The notes under the pieces: model-generated
Seen by the model: only the letters and a program-made list of their open reading frames with translations
Told to the model about the DNA's origin: nothing
Database searches by the model: none
Shown here: piece after piece, positions 34,372-43,330 of the stretch
How the letters are laid out: every line of letters starts with the position of its first letter
How positions within the stretch are numbered: the first letter of the stretch is position 1
Origin: Polyangia bacterium
Lineage (GTDB): Bacteria > Myxococcota_A > Polyangia > Fen-1088
Assembly: GCA_036268875.1 (NCBI GenBank)
Contig: DATATI010000031.1
Coordinates: 1 to 46,622 of the forward strand
Direction: 5' to 3'
DNA: 46,622 nucleotides
Program-made: the position numbers and the translations under genes

Positions 34372-35102
34372 CGCGTGGTCACCGTCATTGACGCCAAGCC
34401 TGCCTCAGTCGTCGATGGCGGCGCCGCGGGAACCAGCTCGTTCGCCGTCCAGCCGGCGCCGGTGCGCGTGAAGCCTTCCACCAGCTGGGCATAACCGGCG
34501 CCGTTGATCAGCCGACCGATGGCGGGAAATGCCTGGGCAAAGCGGGCGTCGCGCGCCCAGGCCGGCGCGGTGACGTCGTAGGTGTACGCGACGGTGGCGT
34601 GCTCCGGCGCGCCTTCCGTCGGCGGTTGCACGCGCGCGCTGATCACCTTGTTCAACGTCAGCGTCACCGGACAAAGATCGGTCCGCGTTTCGCGCACGAT
34701 GTACAGCGCGCGGCCGGCCCCGGTCAGGAGATACCGTTTGCCAGAAGTGACCGGCGGCGGTTGTCCCGGCTGGCCGTCGCTGGCGCTGGCGGCCAGCGGC
34801 TCAGACGACGCCAACCCCAGGGTTTCCAGCACCGGAAGCTGCCGCGCCTCGCGCGAGCCGATCGCTCGATCGTGGGCCGTCACATCGACCGGCCAGCGCG
34901 GGTAATCCAGGCACAGCGTCCCGCGCTGTTGCAGATACGCGGTCAGCCCGTCGACGAACGGCGCGCCGGCCGCGTCGCCGACGACTTTCTTTTCTTTCAC
35001 ACACGCGCCGACGGTCAAAAGCCCGATCGCCATGGCGCCTAGCGCGGCGAATGACGATCGACGTTCCGGGCGTTGATGGTGATTCTGCTTTCGGGTGGCC
35101 AT
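34368..35102 (-). CDS. Lipoprotein of unknown function in the peroxidase/oxygenase operon
   Basis: A 244-residue exported protein with a basic N-terminus, a hydrophobic segment (FAALGAMAIGLLTVGAC) and a cysteine in a lipobox-like position. The mature part has further cysteines (GTLCLDYPRWP and TDLCPVTLTL), a Gly-Arg turn before ALYIVRET, and a C-terminal region of mixed strands. I do not recognise the family. The ATG at 35102 has GAGG 7 bases upstream. It lies 15 bases after the di-heme peroxidase gene and overlaps the oxygenase gene by 4 bases, so all three are probably made together. It could be a carrier, an assembly factor or a substrate of these enzymes. None of these can be read from the sequence. 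Confidence 0.75.
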   Translation of the reverse strand: MATRKQNHHQRPERRSSFAALGAMAIGLLTVGACVKEKKVVGDAAGAPFVDGLTAYLQQRGTLCLDYPRWPVDVTAHDRAIGSREARQLPVLETLGLASSEPLAASASDGQPGQPPPVTSGKRYLLTGAGRALYIVRETRTDLCPVTLTLNKVISARVQPPTEGAPEHATVAYTYDVTAPAWARDARFAQAFPAIGRLINGAGYAQLVEGFTRTGAGWTANELVPAAPPSTTEAGLASMTVTTR

Positions 35103-35117
35103 CAGGTCCTCACCTTT

Positions 35118-36482
35118 TCATTCCACGCAGGGTCCGGACACCGGCGGTGTCGGCGGCGGCTGATAGCCGTCGGTGAGGGTCTCCAGAAAACACAGCAGGT
35201 CGGCAATCTCCCGCTCGCCGAGCGGCGGCTTCGATCCGCGTGGCCGTCCGTCCAGCGGCCGCTGGACGTCCAGGTTGGCGCGGTGGCGCGGCGGCAGATC
35301 GTCGAACTTCCGGACCACGCCGCCGCTGAACTGCGCCGTGATCAATCCATAGCGCGGAAACGCGGCATCCGGACGCGCCTTGGGTGATCCACCCACCGTC
35401 GGATACCAAAGCTCGGGCATGGTGTCGCGGGTGGCGTAGAACCGCACCGCTTGCTCCAGCGAGTGCATGGCGCCGTTGTGAAAGAAGGCGCCGCGCGTGG
35501 CCACGTTGCGCAGCGTGGGCGTCTTGAACAGGCCGCAAAATTCATTCGACGGGCGCCCGGACGGCAGGTGATCGGTCCGCGCCGGTCCGCACAGGCCGAG
35601 ATCGAAGAACTCGTCGTCGGTGTTGGCCGGGATCTCCCGGTTGCGGGGCACGCCGATCGCTTCGTACGAAAAATCGGTGAACAGGCCCGAGCTGCCGTTC
35701 AAGCCGGGCCCGACATAATGGCAAGCAGCGCAGTTGCCGGTCTTCTCGTCGATGAAGACGCGAAAGCCGCGCGCCTCGGCGGCGGTGAAGGTGCCGCCTA
35801 TCTTGTTGTCGGCATGGCGGTCGAACTTGCTGGTGTAGGGATGAAAGCTGACGTCTTCGCGCTGGAACGCCTCCAGCGCGGCCAGCACTTTGGCGAACGC
35901 GGCGTCGGTGTCGGTGAAGCGCAGCTCGGGAAAAGCGCCTGCAAACGCGTCGGCGTACGGTGCCGCCTGCACCTTGCCAACGACGGCGGCGGCGCTGGCG
36001 TTGGCCATCTCCACCGGCGACAGCAGCGGCAACCGCGCTTGCTGGGCCAACGTGCTGGCGCGACCATCCCAGGCAAAGCCACCGCCCGGACCGGGCGCGC
36101 TGATCCCGTCGGGGTTGTCGAAGAGATCGGCGTAAGGCGGCGTGTATTCCTTGTAGCGCAGCGACGGTACCGCGCGGATCCCGCGGCCGGCGCCGCTGGG
36201 ACCACCCGGTTGCACCGCGTCGCCGTTCGCCGGCGCGTAGGCGTGGTCGGGATCGTGGCAGGTCGCGCACGACATCTGCCCCGACGCCGACAGCGCCTGG
36301 TCGAAGAACAGCGCCCGGCCGACCAGCGCGGCCGCGCTGAGCGGCAGCGGCCCGCCGATGGGCGTCGTCGGACTGCCGGCCGGTGGCGTCGACGCGGCGG
36401 CGTCTCTACCGCGACACGCCCCCAGCGCGCCCGTCGCCGCCAACAGCCAGGCGACGCAGGCGCCGGTCTTCGCGATCCGCAT
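35118..36482 (-). CDS. Di-heme cytochrome c peroxidase/MauG-family lipoprotein
   Basis: A 454-residue exported protein with two c-type haem sites, CATCH at 72-76 and CAACH at 251-255, spaced as in bacterial di-heme peroxidases. Other family features are RALFFDQALSASGQMSC, PSLRYKEYTPP, FAWDGRASTLAQQA and FKTPTLRNVATRGAFFHNGAMHSLEQ. The signal peptide ends LGAC, so it is probably a lipoprotein facing the periplasm. Members reduce hydrogen peroxide or, as in MauG, oxidise residues of a partner protein; which applies here is unknown. The ATG at 36482 is close to AAGG (3 bases). It lies 15 bases from both the phosphoesterase gene and the lipoprotein gene, in the middle of a four-gene operon. Confidence 0.9.
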   Translation of the reverse strand: MRIAKTGACVAWLLAATGALGACRGRDAAASTPPAGSPTTPIGGPLPLSAAALVGRALFFDQALSASGQMSCATCHDPDHAYAPANGDAVQPGGPSGAGRGIRAVPSLRYKEYTPPYADLFDNPDGISAPGPGGGFAWDGRASTLAQQARLPLLSPVEMANASAAAVVGKVQAAPYADAFAGAFPELRFTDTDAAFAKVLAALEAFQREDVSFHPYTSKFDRHADNKIGGTFTAAEARGFRVFIDEKTGNCAACHYVGPGLNGSSGLFTDFSYEAIGVPRNREIPANTDDEFFDLGLCGPARTDHLPSGRPSNEFCGLFKTPTLRNVATRGAFFHNGAMHSLEQAVRFYATRDTMPELWYPTVGGSPKARPDAAFPRYGLITAQFSGGVVRKFDDLPPRHRANLDVQRPLDGRPRGSKPPLGEREIADLLCFLETLTDGYQPPPTPPVSGPCVE

Positions 36483-36497
36483 CGTCCTTCGTCGCGG

Positions 36498-39416
36498 CTA
36501 TTTCTTCAGCGACCAGATGTTGATCTGGTTGCTGTCCGGTCCCACTTGCAGCGGCCGGCTGTCATCCGCCGTGCCTTTTTGTACGTAGGTCGCCGGGATG
36601 ACGTAGGCGTGGTTCATCGGCCGCACGGAATCAAAGTGCGTGTCCGCGCTGCCGGTGAACTCCGGCAGGTTCAGGATGTTCTGAGCGATGAACCTCTCGG
36701 TGTACTTCGAACGGTTCATGTACGAAGCGTCGCTGGTCGGATCGGCCAGCATGAACATGTCCTGCAGCGTGCGCACGAACGAGAAGTGGCTGTAGACGTC
36801 GTTGTCCGAGACGCCCTTGGGCGCATTCGGCTGGTTGGTCAGCACGCCGTAGATGCTCTTGCCGTGGCCCTTGTTGCCGAGGTTGTACTTGGCGTTCGAC
36901 GGGTCGGGCGAGAAGGTGCCGTCCGGGTTTTGCACCAGCGGGTTGTTGATGACGCTCTTTCCCGCCTTCCAGCCGCAGCACGAGTTCAGGTCCGCCGTGG
37001 CGTTGCCTTCGTCGAACATGATCACCACGGCCATGCGCTTGGCCGGGTTCTGCCACAGCGGCGAGGCCTGGATCCGCTTGACCAGCTTGTCGACGTAGTT
37101 GTCGCCGCGGGCCAGGATGTTGCCGCCGGTGGCCACCGGTACGTTGTTGGACACGCTGCTGCAGTCGCTGGCGGTTCCCGACTTGCCGCCCGAGGTGCCA
37201 GTGACACCGATGCCGTGCATGTCGTCGCACTGGTCGGGGACCACGAAGTTCAGGGTGCCGATGTTTCCGCTGCCGAGGTCGGTCCCCAGCTGATCGATAT
37301 CGTAACCGGTGGGGATCGCATACGCCTTGCTGCTCATCAGCGCGGCGTCCCACTGGCCGCCGCCCATCGTTCGGTTGCTGTACTTGAACTCGGGCGCGCT
37401 GCGAACGTTCTGAAAGGCCATGCCGGGGTGGTGCTTGGTCTTGTAAAGACCGGCCGGCAGCGGCAACAGCAGATTGGGATCGCCGATGGTGGCAGCATTG
37501 CCGGCCAGCGTCCCGGGTGCGTAGACGTTGTCCGCGGCCACCACCGCGGGATCAGAGACGCTGTCGGTGCGGAAGTCCTGGCCGGGGTTCATCGACTCGC
37601 TATAGGTCCGCCAGGTCATGCCGGCGCCGGTGATGGCGGTGAACAGGTTCTGCTTGCCGACGATGTTGTGGTTGGTGCCCACCGTCTGGGTGCAGGTGGT
37701 GGCGAACGGCGAGCTGCCGAGGCCCGGCTGATTCTTGTCGGGCACCGGCAGATCCTGAACCGCGTTGGCCCCGGTGGCGTCGCAGTTCCATTGCGAATCG
37801 TCGGTGATGCCGAAGTCATCGGCGCCGCCGAGCGCGGTGTAGTTCGGCTCGCTGGGGTTGCCGGTGGCGTAATAGCTGGCGGCCTGGTTGCCGGACGCCA
37901 GGAGCGCGTTGATCTTGGGCGCGAAGGCCGAGTTCAAGATCGCCTGGCTGGACTTGTTCTCCAGCATGATGACGAAGATGTGGTCGTAGCGCGGGATGCC
38001 CTCGACGGCGAACGCCGCCTGCTCGGCCTGCGCGAAAGTGATCGGCTGGCGAGTCTCGACCACGGTGGCGGTGGCGGGCGTGACCCCGCCGAGGCCGGTC
38101 AGTTCGGGATCGCCGCCGGCGACGGCCAGCGCGTCCGGGTACAGATCGCCACGATCCAGCTTGGTCACCGCGTAGCTGAAGCGGCCGGCCAGCACCACCT
38201 CCTCGCGCAGCACGGCGGTTTGATCGGCGGCGCCGAGGCCATTGGCGTCGGCCAGGACCTGATCCGGCGCCACACCCAGGCGAGCCGACAGGGTCTTCTT
38301 CTCGCTGGCATAGTCGCTGCCGTTGGCTTCCAGGGCCCGCATGATCTCGGTCGACGCCGGGCTCAGCACGACGTTGCCGGCCTGCTCGGAAATCTGGGCG
38401 CCGGCGACGCGGAAGACGTTGCGCGACGGGTTGGGCAAGCCGTTGGCGGTGTTCACCGCGTCGGTGCCGATGTCGGCGATCACCGGCGCGCTGGCGGTGG
38501 TCAGCAGCGCGAAGTGGCCGCTGGCGTCGGTGGTCACCGGCGCCTCGGTCGGATCGCACTTGCCGTTGTTGTTGGCGTCGCCGCACACCTTCGCGCCCTG
38601 GTAATAGCCGGCGTGAACCATCGGCTCGGTGGGGCTGCCGGGGACGAACAGCGCGCTTTGCACCACGCCGCTGACGGCGCCGGTGCAGGTGACCTGCGTG
38701 CTGATGGTGTTGGCGCAGCCGGGCGTGGTGTCGCCGTCGGCGACCGTCAGCGAGACGGTGGCCGTGCCCGGCGTGGTGCAGCGGAAGGTCGGGTTCGGCG
38801 CGGCCGGATCACTCAACGTGCCGGCGCTGGCGCTCCATTGATAGGTCAGCGCGGCCGGGCCGTGGTCGGTGTCGTGCGCGGCGCTGGTCAGCGCGATGGT
38901 CGAGCCCACCAGCGCTTCGCCGGGGTTGGCGCCGATGCCGTCCGCCACCGGGCACACGTTGATGACGCCGCTCACCATCACCGAGCCGGTGCGCGGCGCC
39001 TCGTGACAGTCGAGGGCGATCGTCACCGCCGTGGTCATGTGGGCGATGACGTCGAAGTCAGCCGCGCCCGCGCAGGCGGTGGTTCCGTCGGTGGCCGTCG
39101 CCGACAGCGTGAGGTGATAGCCCTTGCCCGCCGGCAGCGCGGCGATGGTGGCGGCGATCTTCGTCGAGTTGGAAAGGTTGATGGTCCCCGTCTGCGAGAA
39201 ACCGCCCGGCCCGCCGATGCTGTAGCTGGCCTGGGTCAACGTCACGCCCGGCGCGACCTGCAACGCGAAGGCGACGCTGCCGGTGTTGTCGTACGGCTGG
39301 GCCATCGCCGTGCCGCCGTTGCTGCCGCCGTGACTGTTGCAGCTCAACGTTGTCACAGACGTGTAACCTAACAGCGCCAGCGCGAGCATCGACATCTTCC
39401 CAACGGTTCTCTTCAT
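36498..39416 (-). CDS. Phosphoesterase-family (phospholipase C/acid phosphatase-like) exported protein
   Basis: A 972-residue exported protein. The signal segment MLALALLGYTSVTTLSC suggests a lipoprotein, although the lipobox is imperfect. Residues about 45-280 are beta-rich, with a PKD/immunoglobulin-like unit (ALTYQWSASAGTLSDP). The catalytic region begins about residue 473 with RYDHIFVIMLENKSS, then SEPNYTALGG, HNIVGKQNLF, VVIMFDEGN and YSHFSFVRTLQDMF, the order expected for the phosphoesterase family (PF04185) that includes phospholipase C and AcpA-type phosphatases. The ATG at 39416 is preferred because GGAGG lies 7 bases upstream. It is the first gene of the operon with the di-heme peroxidase, lipoprotein and oxygenase. 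The substrate (phospholipid or phosphomonoester) cannot be decided. Confidence 0.88.
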   Translation of the reverse strand: MKRTVGKMSMLALALLGYTSVTTLSCNSHGGSNGGTAMAQPYDNTGSVAFALQVAPGVTLTQASYSIGGPGGFSQTGTINLSNSTKIAATIAALPAGKGYHLTLSATATDGTTACAGAADFDVIAHMTTAVTIALDCHEAPRTGSVMVSGVINVCPVADGIGANPGEALVGSTIALTSAAHDTDHGPAALTYQWSASAGTLSDPAAPNPTFRCTTPGTATVSLTVADGDTTPGCANTISTQVTCTGAVSGVVQSALFVPGSPTEPMVHAGYYQGAKVCGDANNNGKCDPTEAPVTTDASGHFALLTTASAPVIADIGTDAVNTANGLPNPSRNVFRVAGAQISEQAGNVVLSPASTEIMRALEANGSDYASEKKTLSARLGVAPDQVLADANGLGAADQTAVLREEVVLAGRFSYAVTKLDRGDLYPDALAVAGGDPELTGLGGVTPATATVVETRQPITFAQAEQAAFAVEGIPRYDHIFVIMLENKSSQAILNSAFAPKINALLASGNQAASYYATGNPSEPNYTALGGADDFGITDDSQWNCDATGANAVQDLPVPDKNQPGLGSSPFATTCTQTVGTNHNIVGKQNLFTAITGAGMTWRTYSESMNPGQDFRTDSVSDPAVVAADNVYAPGTLAGNAATIGDPNLLLPLPAGLYKTKHHPGMAFQNVRSAPEFKYSNRTMGGGQWDAALMSSKAYAIPTGYDIDQLGTDLGSGNIGTLNFVVPDQCDDMHGIGVTGTSGGKSGTASDCSSVSNNVPVATGGNILARGDNYVDKLVKRIQASPLWQNPAKRMAVVIMFDEGNATADLNSCCGWKAGKSVINNPLVQNPDGTFSPDPSNAKYNLGNKGHGKSIYGVLTNQPNAPKGVSDNDVYSHFSFVRTLQDMFMLADPTSDASYMNRSKYTERFIAQNILNLPEFTGSADTHFDSVRPMNHAYVIPATYVQKGTADDSRPLQVGPDSNQINIWSLKK

Positions 39417-39565
39417 CGTGACCCTCCGCGAAATTTCGCGTCGGATGTGCAAGGGTCGTTCCCGTCAGGACCGGCAGAGTCGAGGCAGCAATGGGGCCTG
39501 GCCTCTCCGAGGATCGAAATGCGCCTACGATTTTCGGAGGCGGCGCGCGCGATCGCGCTCGCTGG

Positions 39566-42319
39566 CTAACCGCTGTTGCGCAGGCCGGCCGCCACGCCGT
39601 TGATGGTCAGGTGCACGGCGCGGCGCAGCTCATCGCTGTTGCCGTCGTTGGAGCGCAGGCGGCGCAGCAGATCGACCTGCAGGTGATTCAGCGGATCAAT
39701 ATAGGGAATTCGGTTGCGCAGGCTGTAGGCCAGCGAGCGGTTGTCCTGCAGCAACGTCTTCGCACCCGAGATGGCAAAGAACGCCTTGCGCGTCGCTTCG
39801 TGCTCGGCGTGGATGCGGCCAAAGATGGCGTTGCGCAGCTTCTTGTCGCTGACCAGCCCGGCGTAGCGCGAGGCGATGCCCATGTCGGTCTTGGCCAGCA
39901 CCATGTCCAGCTTGTCCACGAGGGTGCGGAAGAACGGCCAGCGCGCGTACATCGCGCGCAGCAGGGCCACCCGGCGCGGGCGTTCTTTTTCCAGATAGCG
40001 GTTCACCGCCGTGCCGAATCCGTACCAGCCGGGGATGGCCTGCCGGCACTGGCCCCAGCTGAAGACCCAGGGGATGGCGCGCAGGTCCTCGATGCGATCG
40101 CTGCTCTTGCGGCTGGAGGGACGGCTGCCGATGTTGAGGTGGCTGATCTCGTTGATCGGCGTGGCCTCGCGGAAATAACCGATGAACCCCGGCGTCTCGT
40201 AGACCAGGTGACGGTATTCGCGGAAGGCGTGGCCGGACAGTTCTTCCATCGTTTGATAGAAAGCCGCCCGGTCGGACTCGGAGCTGCCGCCGTCAAGCAG
40301 GGTCGCCTCCATGGTCGCCGCCACCAGCGCCTCCAGGTTGCGATAGCCGACCACCGGGTCGGCGTACTTGCTGGCGATGACCTCGCCTTGTTCGGTCAGG
40401 CGCAGCTGGCCGTTGACGCTGCCGCGGGGCTGGGCGCGCACGGCGTAATAGCTGGGGCCGCCGCCGCGTCCGACCGTGCCGCCGCGCCCGTGAAACAGGC
40501 GAATGCCCACGCCGTGTTTTTCGAAGACGTCGACCAGCGACATCTCGGCTTTGTAGAGCTCCCAGTTCGACGTCAAAAAGCCGCCGTCCTTGTTGCTGTC
40601 GGAATAGCCCAGCATCACCTCTTGAATGTCGTCGCGGCTCTCCAGCAATTGTCGGTACGCCGGCGACGAGAAGAGCTGATCCATGATCCCGCCGCAGGCG
40701 CGCAGATCCTCGATGGTCTCGAACAGCGGGATGATGTTGACGCCGAGGCGCGGCTCTTGCCCCGGCACCAGCAGGCCGGCTTCTTTCAGCAGGAGCGCCA
40801 CCTCGAACACGTCGCTGGGTCCGGCGGTCATCGAGATGACGTAGTTGGGGACGGCGCGCGCGCCGAAGCGCTGGTGCAAGCCGGCGGCGACGTCCAGCGT
40901 GCGCAGCGCTTCGGTGGTCTCGTCGCTGTAGGTCAGATGCGGCGACACCAGCGGGCGCGATGTCCCGAGCTCGCGCAGCAACAGTTGTTGCCGTTCTGAT
41001 TCGCCCAGCGATTCATAGCTGTCGCGGCCGGTGGCGCGGGCCAAAATCTCGCGCACCACCCGGGCATGGACCGCGCTGTGCTGGCGCAGGTCCAGCGACG
41101 ACAGGTGAAACCCGAACACCTCGACCGCGCGCCGCAACCGACGCAGGCGTCCGTCCGCCACCAGCTCGGCGCCGTCGTTGGACAGCGACAGGCCGATGAC
41201 GTCCAGGTCGGCGATCAGCTCGGCGGGCGTGGCGTACGGCTCGGCCGGACCCAGCGCCGCGTGCGGGGCCGGCGTCTCGCCCGACAGGGTCCGCGCCGTC
41301 GCCGCCAGCCGCGCGTAGATCCCGGTCAGGGCGCGGCGAAACGGCTCTTGTTCGCGGGTCACCGCGCGGTCGGGCGACAGCGCCGCCAGCTTGACCAGCT
41401 CGGGCGGCACGTCGACATAGCGCGAGGACAAGGACAGCTCGCTGCCAAGCAGGTGCACCTCGCCAAGATAGTGCTCCAGGATCAGCGCCGCCTGCCTCTG
41501 CAGCGCGTGCCCCGTCACCTCGTGCGTGACGTGCGGGTTGCCGTCGCGGTCGCCGCCGATCCAGCTGGCCACGCGCAGGAACGCGCCGATGTGTACGCCG
41601 CGGCCGAGGGCGGTTTCCAGATCGGCATAGAGCTTGGGAATGACCTTGAGGAAGGTGCTGCGAAAATAGGTCAGGCCGTTTTCGATCTCGTCGGCGACGG
41701 TTGGTTTGACCGCCCGCACCTCGCTGGTCTTCCACAAGATCAGGATCTCGCGGCGCAGATCACGTTCAATTTCGTCCAGCTGCGCCGACCCGGCTCCCCC
41801 CCGATCGCGCGCCGCCAGATAGGCAGCGATGGCCCGGTGTCGCTCAAGGATGCTCTTGCGCTGCACCTCCGTCGGGTGCGCCGTCAGCACCGGTTCCACC
41901 CGCGCCCGTTCGAAGAACGAGACCATCTTGCGCGTCGGCACCTGCGCCGCCCGCAGCCGCTGCAGCGCGAAGGCGATGGTGCCCGGCTTGGGCAGTTGCG
42001 CCGTCAACTGGCGGGCGCGGCGGCGGCGATTCTGGTGCACGTCCTCGGCGACATTGGCCAGGTGGTGGAAGTAGCTGAACGCCCGCACCACGTGGGTCGC
42101 CTGCTCCTGATCCAGCGCGGCGATGGTCTTCTCCAGCGTGCGCAGGCTACCCATGTCGTGATCGCGCCGGTACTGAATGGCGGTGCGACGGATGTTCTCG
42201 ACCAGCGTGAAGATGCGCTCGCCCGCTTGCTCGCGAATGGTGTCGCCCAAGAGCCGCCCGAGAAAGCGGATGTCTTCGTGCAGGGCCACGTCCTCGCCCT
42301 TCGCTGTCGTCCGTTTCAT
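39566..42319 (-). CDS. ppc: Phosphoenolpyruvate carboxylase
   Basis: A 917-residue cytoplasmic enzyme that carboxylates PEP to oxaloacetate, refilling the citric acid cycle. The two catalytic histidines are in their signatures: H148 in VLTAHPTEVQRKS and H610 in LFHGRGGTVGRGGGPSY. It ends TINGVAAGLRNSG, the usual C-terminus of the family. Length is slightly more than the E. coli enzyme (883). The ATG at 42319 gives a normal family start; an in-frame extension to 42787 would run antisense through the vapB gene and is rejected. The ribosome binding site is weak. The gene stands alone, 149 bases upstream of the phosphoesterase operon on the same strand and divergent from vapB. A 12-bp palindrome, gcgcgatcgcgc, lies just beyond its stop at 39547-39558. 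Confidence 0.97.
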   Translation of the reverse strand: MKRTTAKGEDVALHEDIRFLGRLLGDTIREQAGERIFTLVENIRRTAIQYRRDHDMGSLRTLEKTIAALDQEQATHVVRAFSYFHHLANVAEDVHQNRRRRARQLTAQLPKPGTIAFALQRLRAAQVPTRKMVSFFERARVEPVLTAHPTEVQRKSILERHRAIAAYLAARDRGGAGSAQLDEIERDLRREILILWKTSEVRAVKPTVADEIENGLTYFRSTFLKVIPKLYADLETALGRGVHIGAFLRVASWIGGDRDGNPHVTHEVTGHALQRQAALILEHYLGEVHLLGSELSLSSRYVDVPPELVKLAALSPDRAVTREQEPFRRALTGIYARLAATARTLSGETPAPHAALGPAEPYATPAELIADLDVIGLSLSNDGAELVADGRLRRLRRAVEVFGFHLSSLDLRQHSAVHARVVREILARATGRDSYESLGESERQQLLLRELGTSRPLVSPHLTYSDETTEALRTLDVAAGLHQRFGARAVPNYVISMTAGPSDVFEVALLLKEAGLLVPGQEPRLGVNIIPLFETIEDLRACGGIMDQLFSSPAYRQLLESRDDIQEVMLGYSDSNKDGGFLTSNWELYKAEMSLVDVFEKHGVGIRLFHGRGGTVGRGGGPSYYAVRAQPRGSVNGQLRLTEQGEVIASKYADPVVGYRNLEALVAATMEATLLDGGSSESDRAAFYQTMEELSGHAFREYRHLVYETPGFIGYFREATPINEISHLNIGSRPSSRKSSDRIEDLRAIPWVFSWGQCRQAIPGWYGFGTAVNRYLEKERPRRVALLRAMYARWPFFRTLVDKLDMVLAKTDMGIASRYAGLVSDKKLRNAIFGRIHAEHEATRKAFFAISGAKTLLQDNRSLAYSLRNRIPYIDPLNHLQVDLLRRLRSNDGNSDELRRAVHLTINGVAAGLRNSG

Positions 42320-42472
42320 CAGCGTCGGAGAATCGCACACCAGCGTGAGAGGTGAAGTCAGAATCGTCGACGATCGCAAGGCGGCGCGGGGATCTCGAAG
42401 ATCTTGTTTCAGGACGGCAAGGTGGCGGGGTGGCGCCGCTTCCTTGTGACCAAACGCCGGCTGATCCACGCT

Positions 42473-42700
42473 ATGCGTATGAAACGCGCAAATCTCGTGC
42501 TTCGTGACGATCTCCTGGAGGAGGCCACCCGGCTCAGCGGCGAGAAGACTTACTCGCGCGTCGTCGAACGTTCGCTGGAAGAATTCATCGCCCGTCGCAA
42601 GGCCCAACAGATCCTCAGTCTGCAAGGTAGCGGTCTGTGGCAAGGCGACCTGGCAGTTGTGCGGCGCGACGCCCCCGCGCGCCGGGCCCGGCGCCGATGA
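42473..42700 (+). CDS. vapB: VapB-type antitoxin
   Basis: A 75-residue protein with the VapB form: a DNA-binding ribbon-helix-helix start (MKRANLVLRDDLLEEATRLSG), a second helix (YSRVVERSLEEFIARRKAQ) and a C-terminal toxin-wrapping tail with GSGLWQGDL. It would bind and neutralise the PIN toxin and repress the operon. ATG codons at 42473 and 42479 are both possible; the conserved region starts at the second, and neither has a clear ribosome binding site. The toxin gene begins 28 bases downstream rather than overlapping it. The last 10 residues are arginine-rich. The gene appears intact. Confidence 0.85.
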   Translation: MRMKRANLVLRDDLLEEATRLSGEKTYSRVVERSLEEFIARRKAQQILSLQGSGLWQGDLAVVRRDAPARRARRR

Positions 42701-42728
42701 ATCGCCAAACGCTGGCGCGGCGACCGCG

Positions 42729-43118
42729 ATGATCCTGGTCGACACCTCTGTCTGGATCGAATCCTTCCGGCGCGGCGGGCGCCGCATCGACGCCTTGGTC
42801 TCGTTGGACGATGTCGTCAGCTACCGAGCGGTCTGCAGGAAGTGCTACAGGGATTTGATGATGATCGGGCGTTCGGCAACGCCCGCACCGCAATGCAATG
42901 CGCTGGCACAGATCGAATCGCCGCTGGCAGCCTCCGTCTTCGACGAAGCGGTCGACCTTTACCGCGCCGCCCGCAAGCGGGGCCTCACCGTCCGTTCGTC
43001 GGTGGACTGCCTGATCGCCGCCTGCGCCTTGCGCCACGACCTGGAAGTTCTGCACCGCGACCGTGATTACGAGGCATTGGCCTCTGTCTCGCTGCTGCGG
43101 CAGCGAAACACGCGGTAG
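42729..43118 (+). CDS. vapC: VapC-type PIN toxin carrying two compensating frameshifts
   Basis: A 129-residue PIN-domain protein. It starts MILVDTSVWIESFRRGG with the first active-site Asp, and ends with RSSVDCLIAACALRHDLEVLHRDRDY, which holds the later acidic residues. The middle is wrong for the family: from 42834 to 42896 the frame reads CRKCYRDLMMIGRSATPAP, whereas the neighbouring frame gives LQEVLQGFDDDRAFGNARTAM, a good VapC sequence with the catalytic Glu of the EVLQG helix. One base appears lost near 42833 (GTC-CTGCAG to GTCTGCAG) and one gained at 42896, restoring the frame. The resulting protein keeps its ends but loses a catalytic acid, so RNase activity is doubtful. Sequencing error is the alternative. 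The ATG at 42729 is the family start. Confidence 0.85.
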   Translation: MILVDTSVWIESFRRGGRRIDALVSLDDVVSYRAVCRKCYRDLMMIGRSATPAPQCNALAQIESPLAASVFDEAVDLYRAARKRGLTVRSSVDCLIAACALRHDLEVLHRDRDYEALASVSLLRQRNTR

Positions 43119-43330
43119 AGGGAGGCCCCGTCGCTTCGGCGAAGCCACAACGTTGTCGTCCGATCGCGGCGTTCTGGGTACTGCTTTCGGCGCCAAGACG
43201 GTGGGCGCCTCGGTGCTACCTCAGACGGACCGCAACGTCTACGATTTTCCTGGCGTCGCTTAACGTCTGCGATAGGAGCCGCTCTCACAAAAACGGAAAA
43301 TCCTGGCCGCAGTTGTACCGGCATTGTGGC

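Noticed and set aside
35451-39371. 1306-codon plus-strand open frame through the peroxidase and phosphoesterase genes
   Set aside because: It is antisense to two well-recognised enzymes; its Gly/Arg/Val-rich sequence has no domain signature.
39547-39558. gcgcgatcgcgc palindrome as a ppc terminator
   Set aside because: It has no loop and no T run, and such GC palindromes are expected by chance at this composition.
42320-42787. N-terminal extension of PEP carboxylase to 42787
   Set aside because: The added 156 residues do not resemble the family and run antisense through vapB and the start of vapC.
42842-43066. Separate small gene in the alternative frame of vapC
   Set aside because: Only its first 20 or so residues match the VapC family; the rest is noise, which fits a frameshift within vapC rather than an independent gene.
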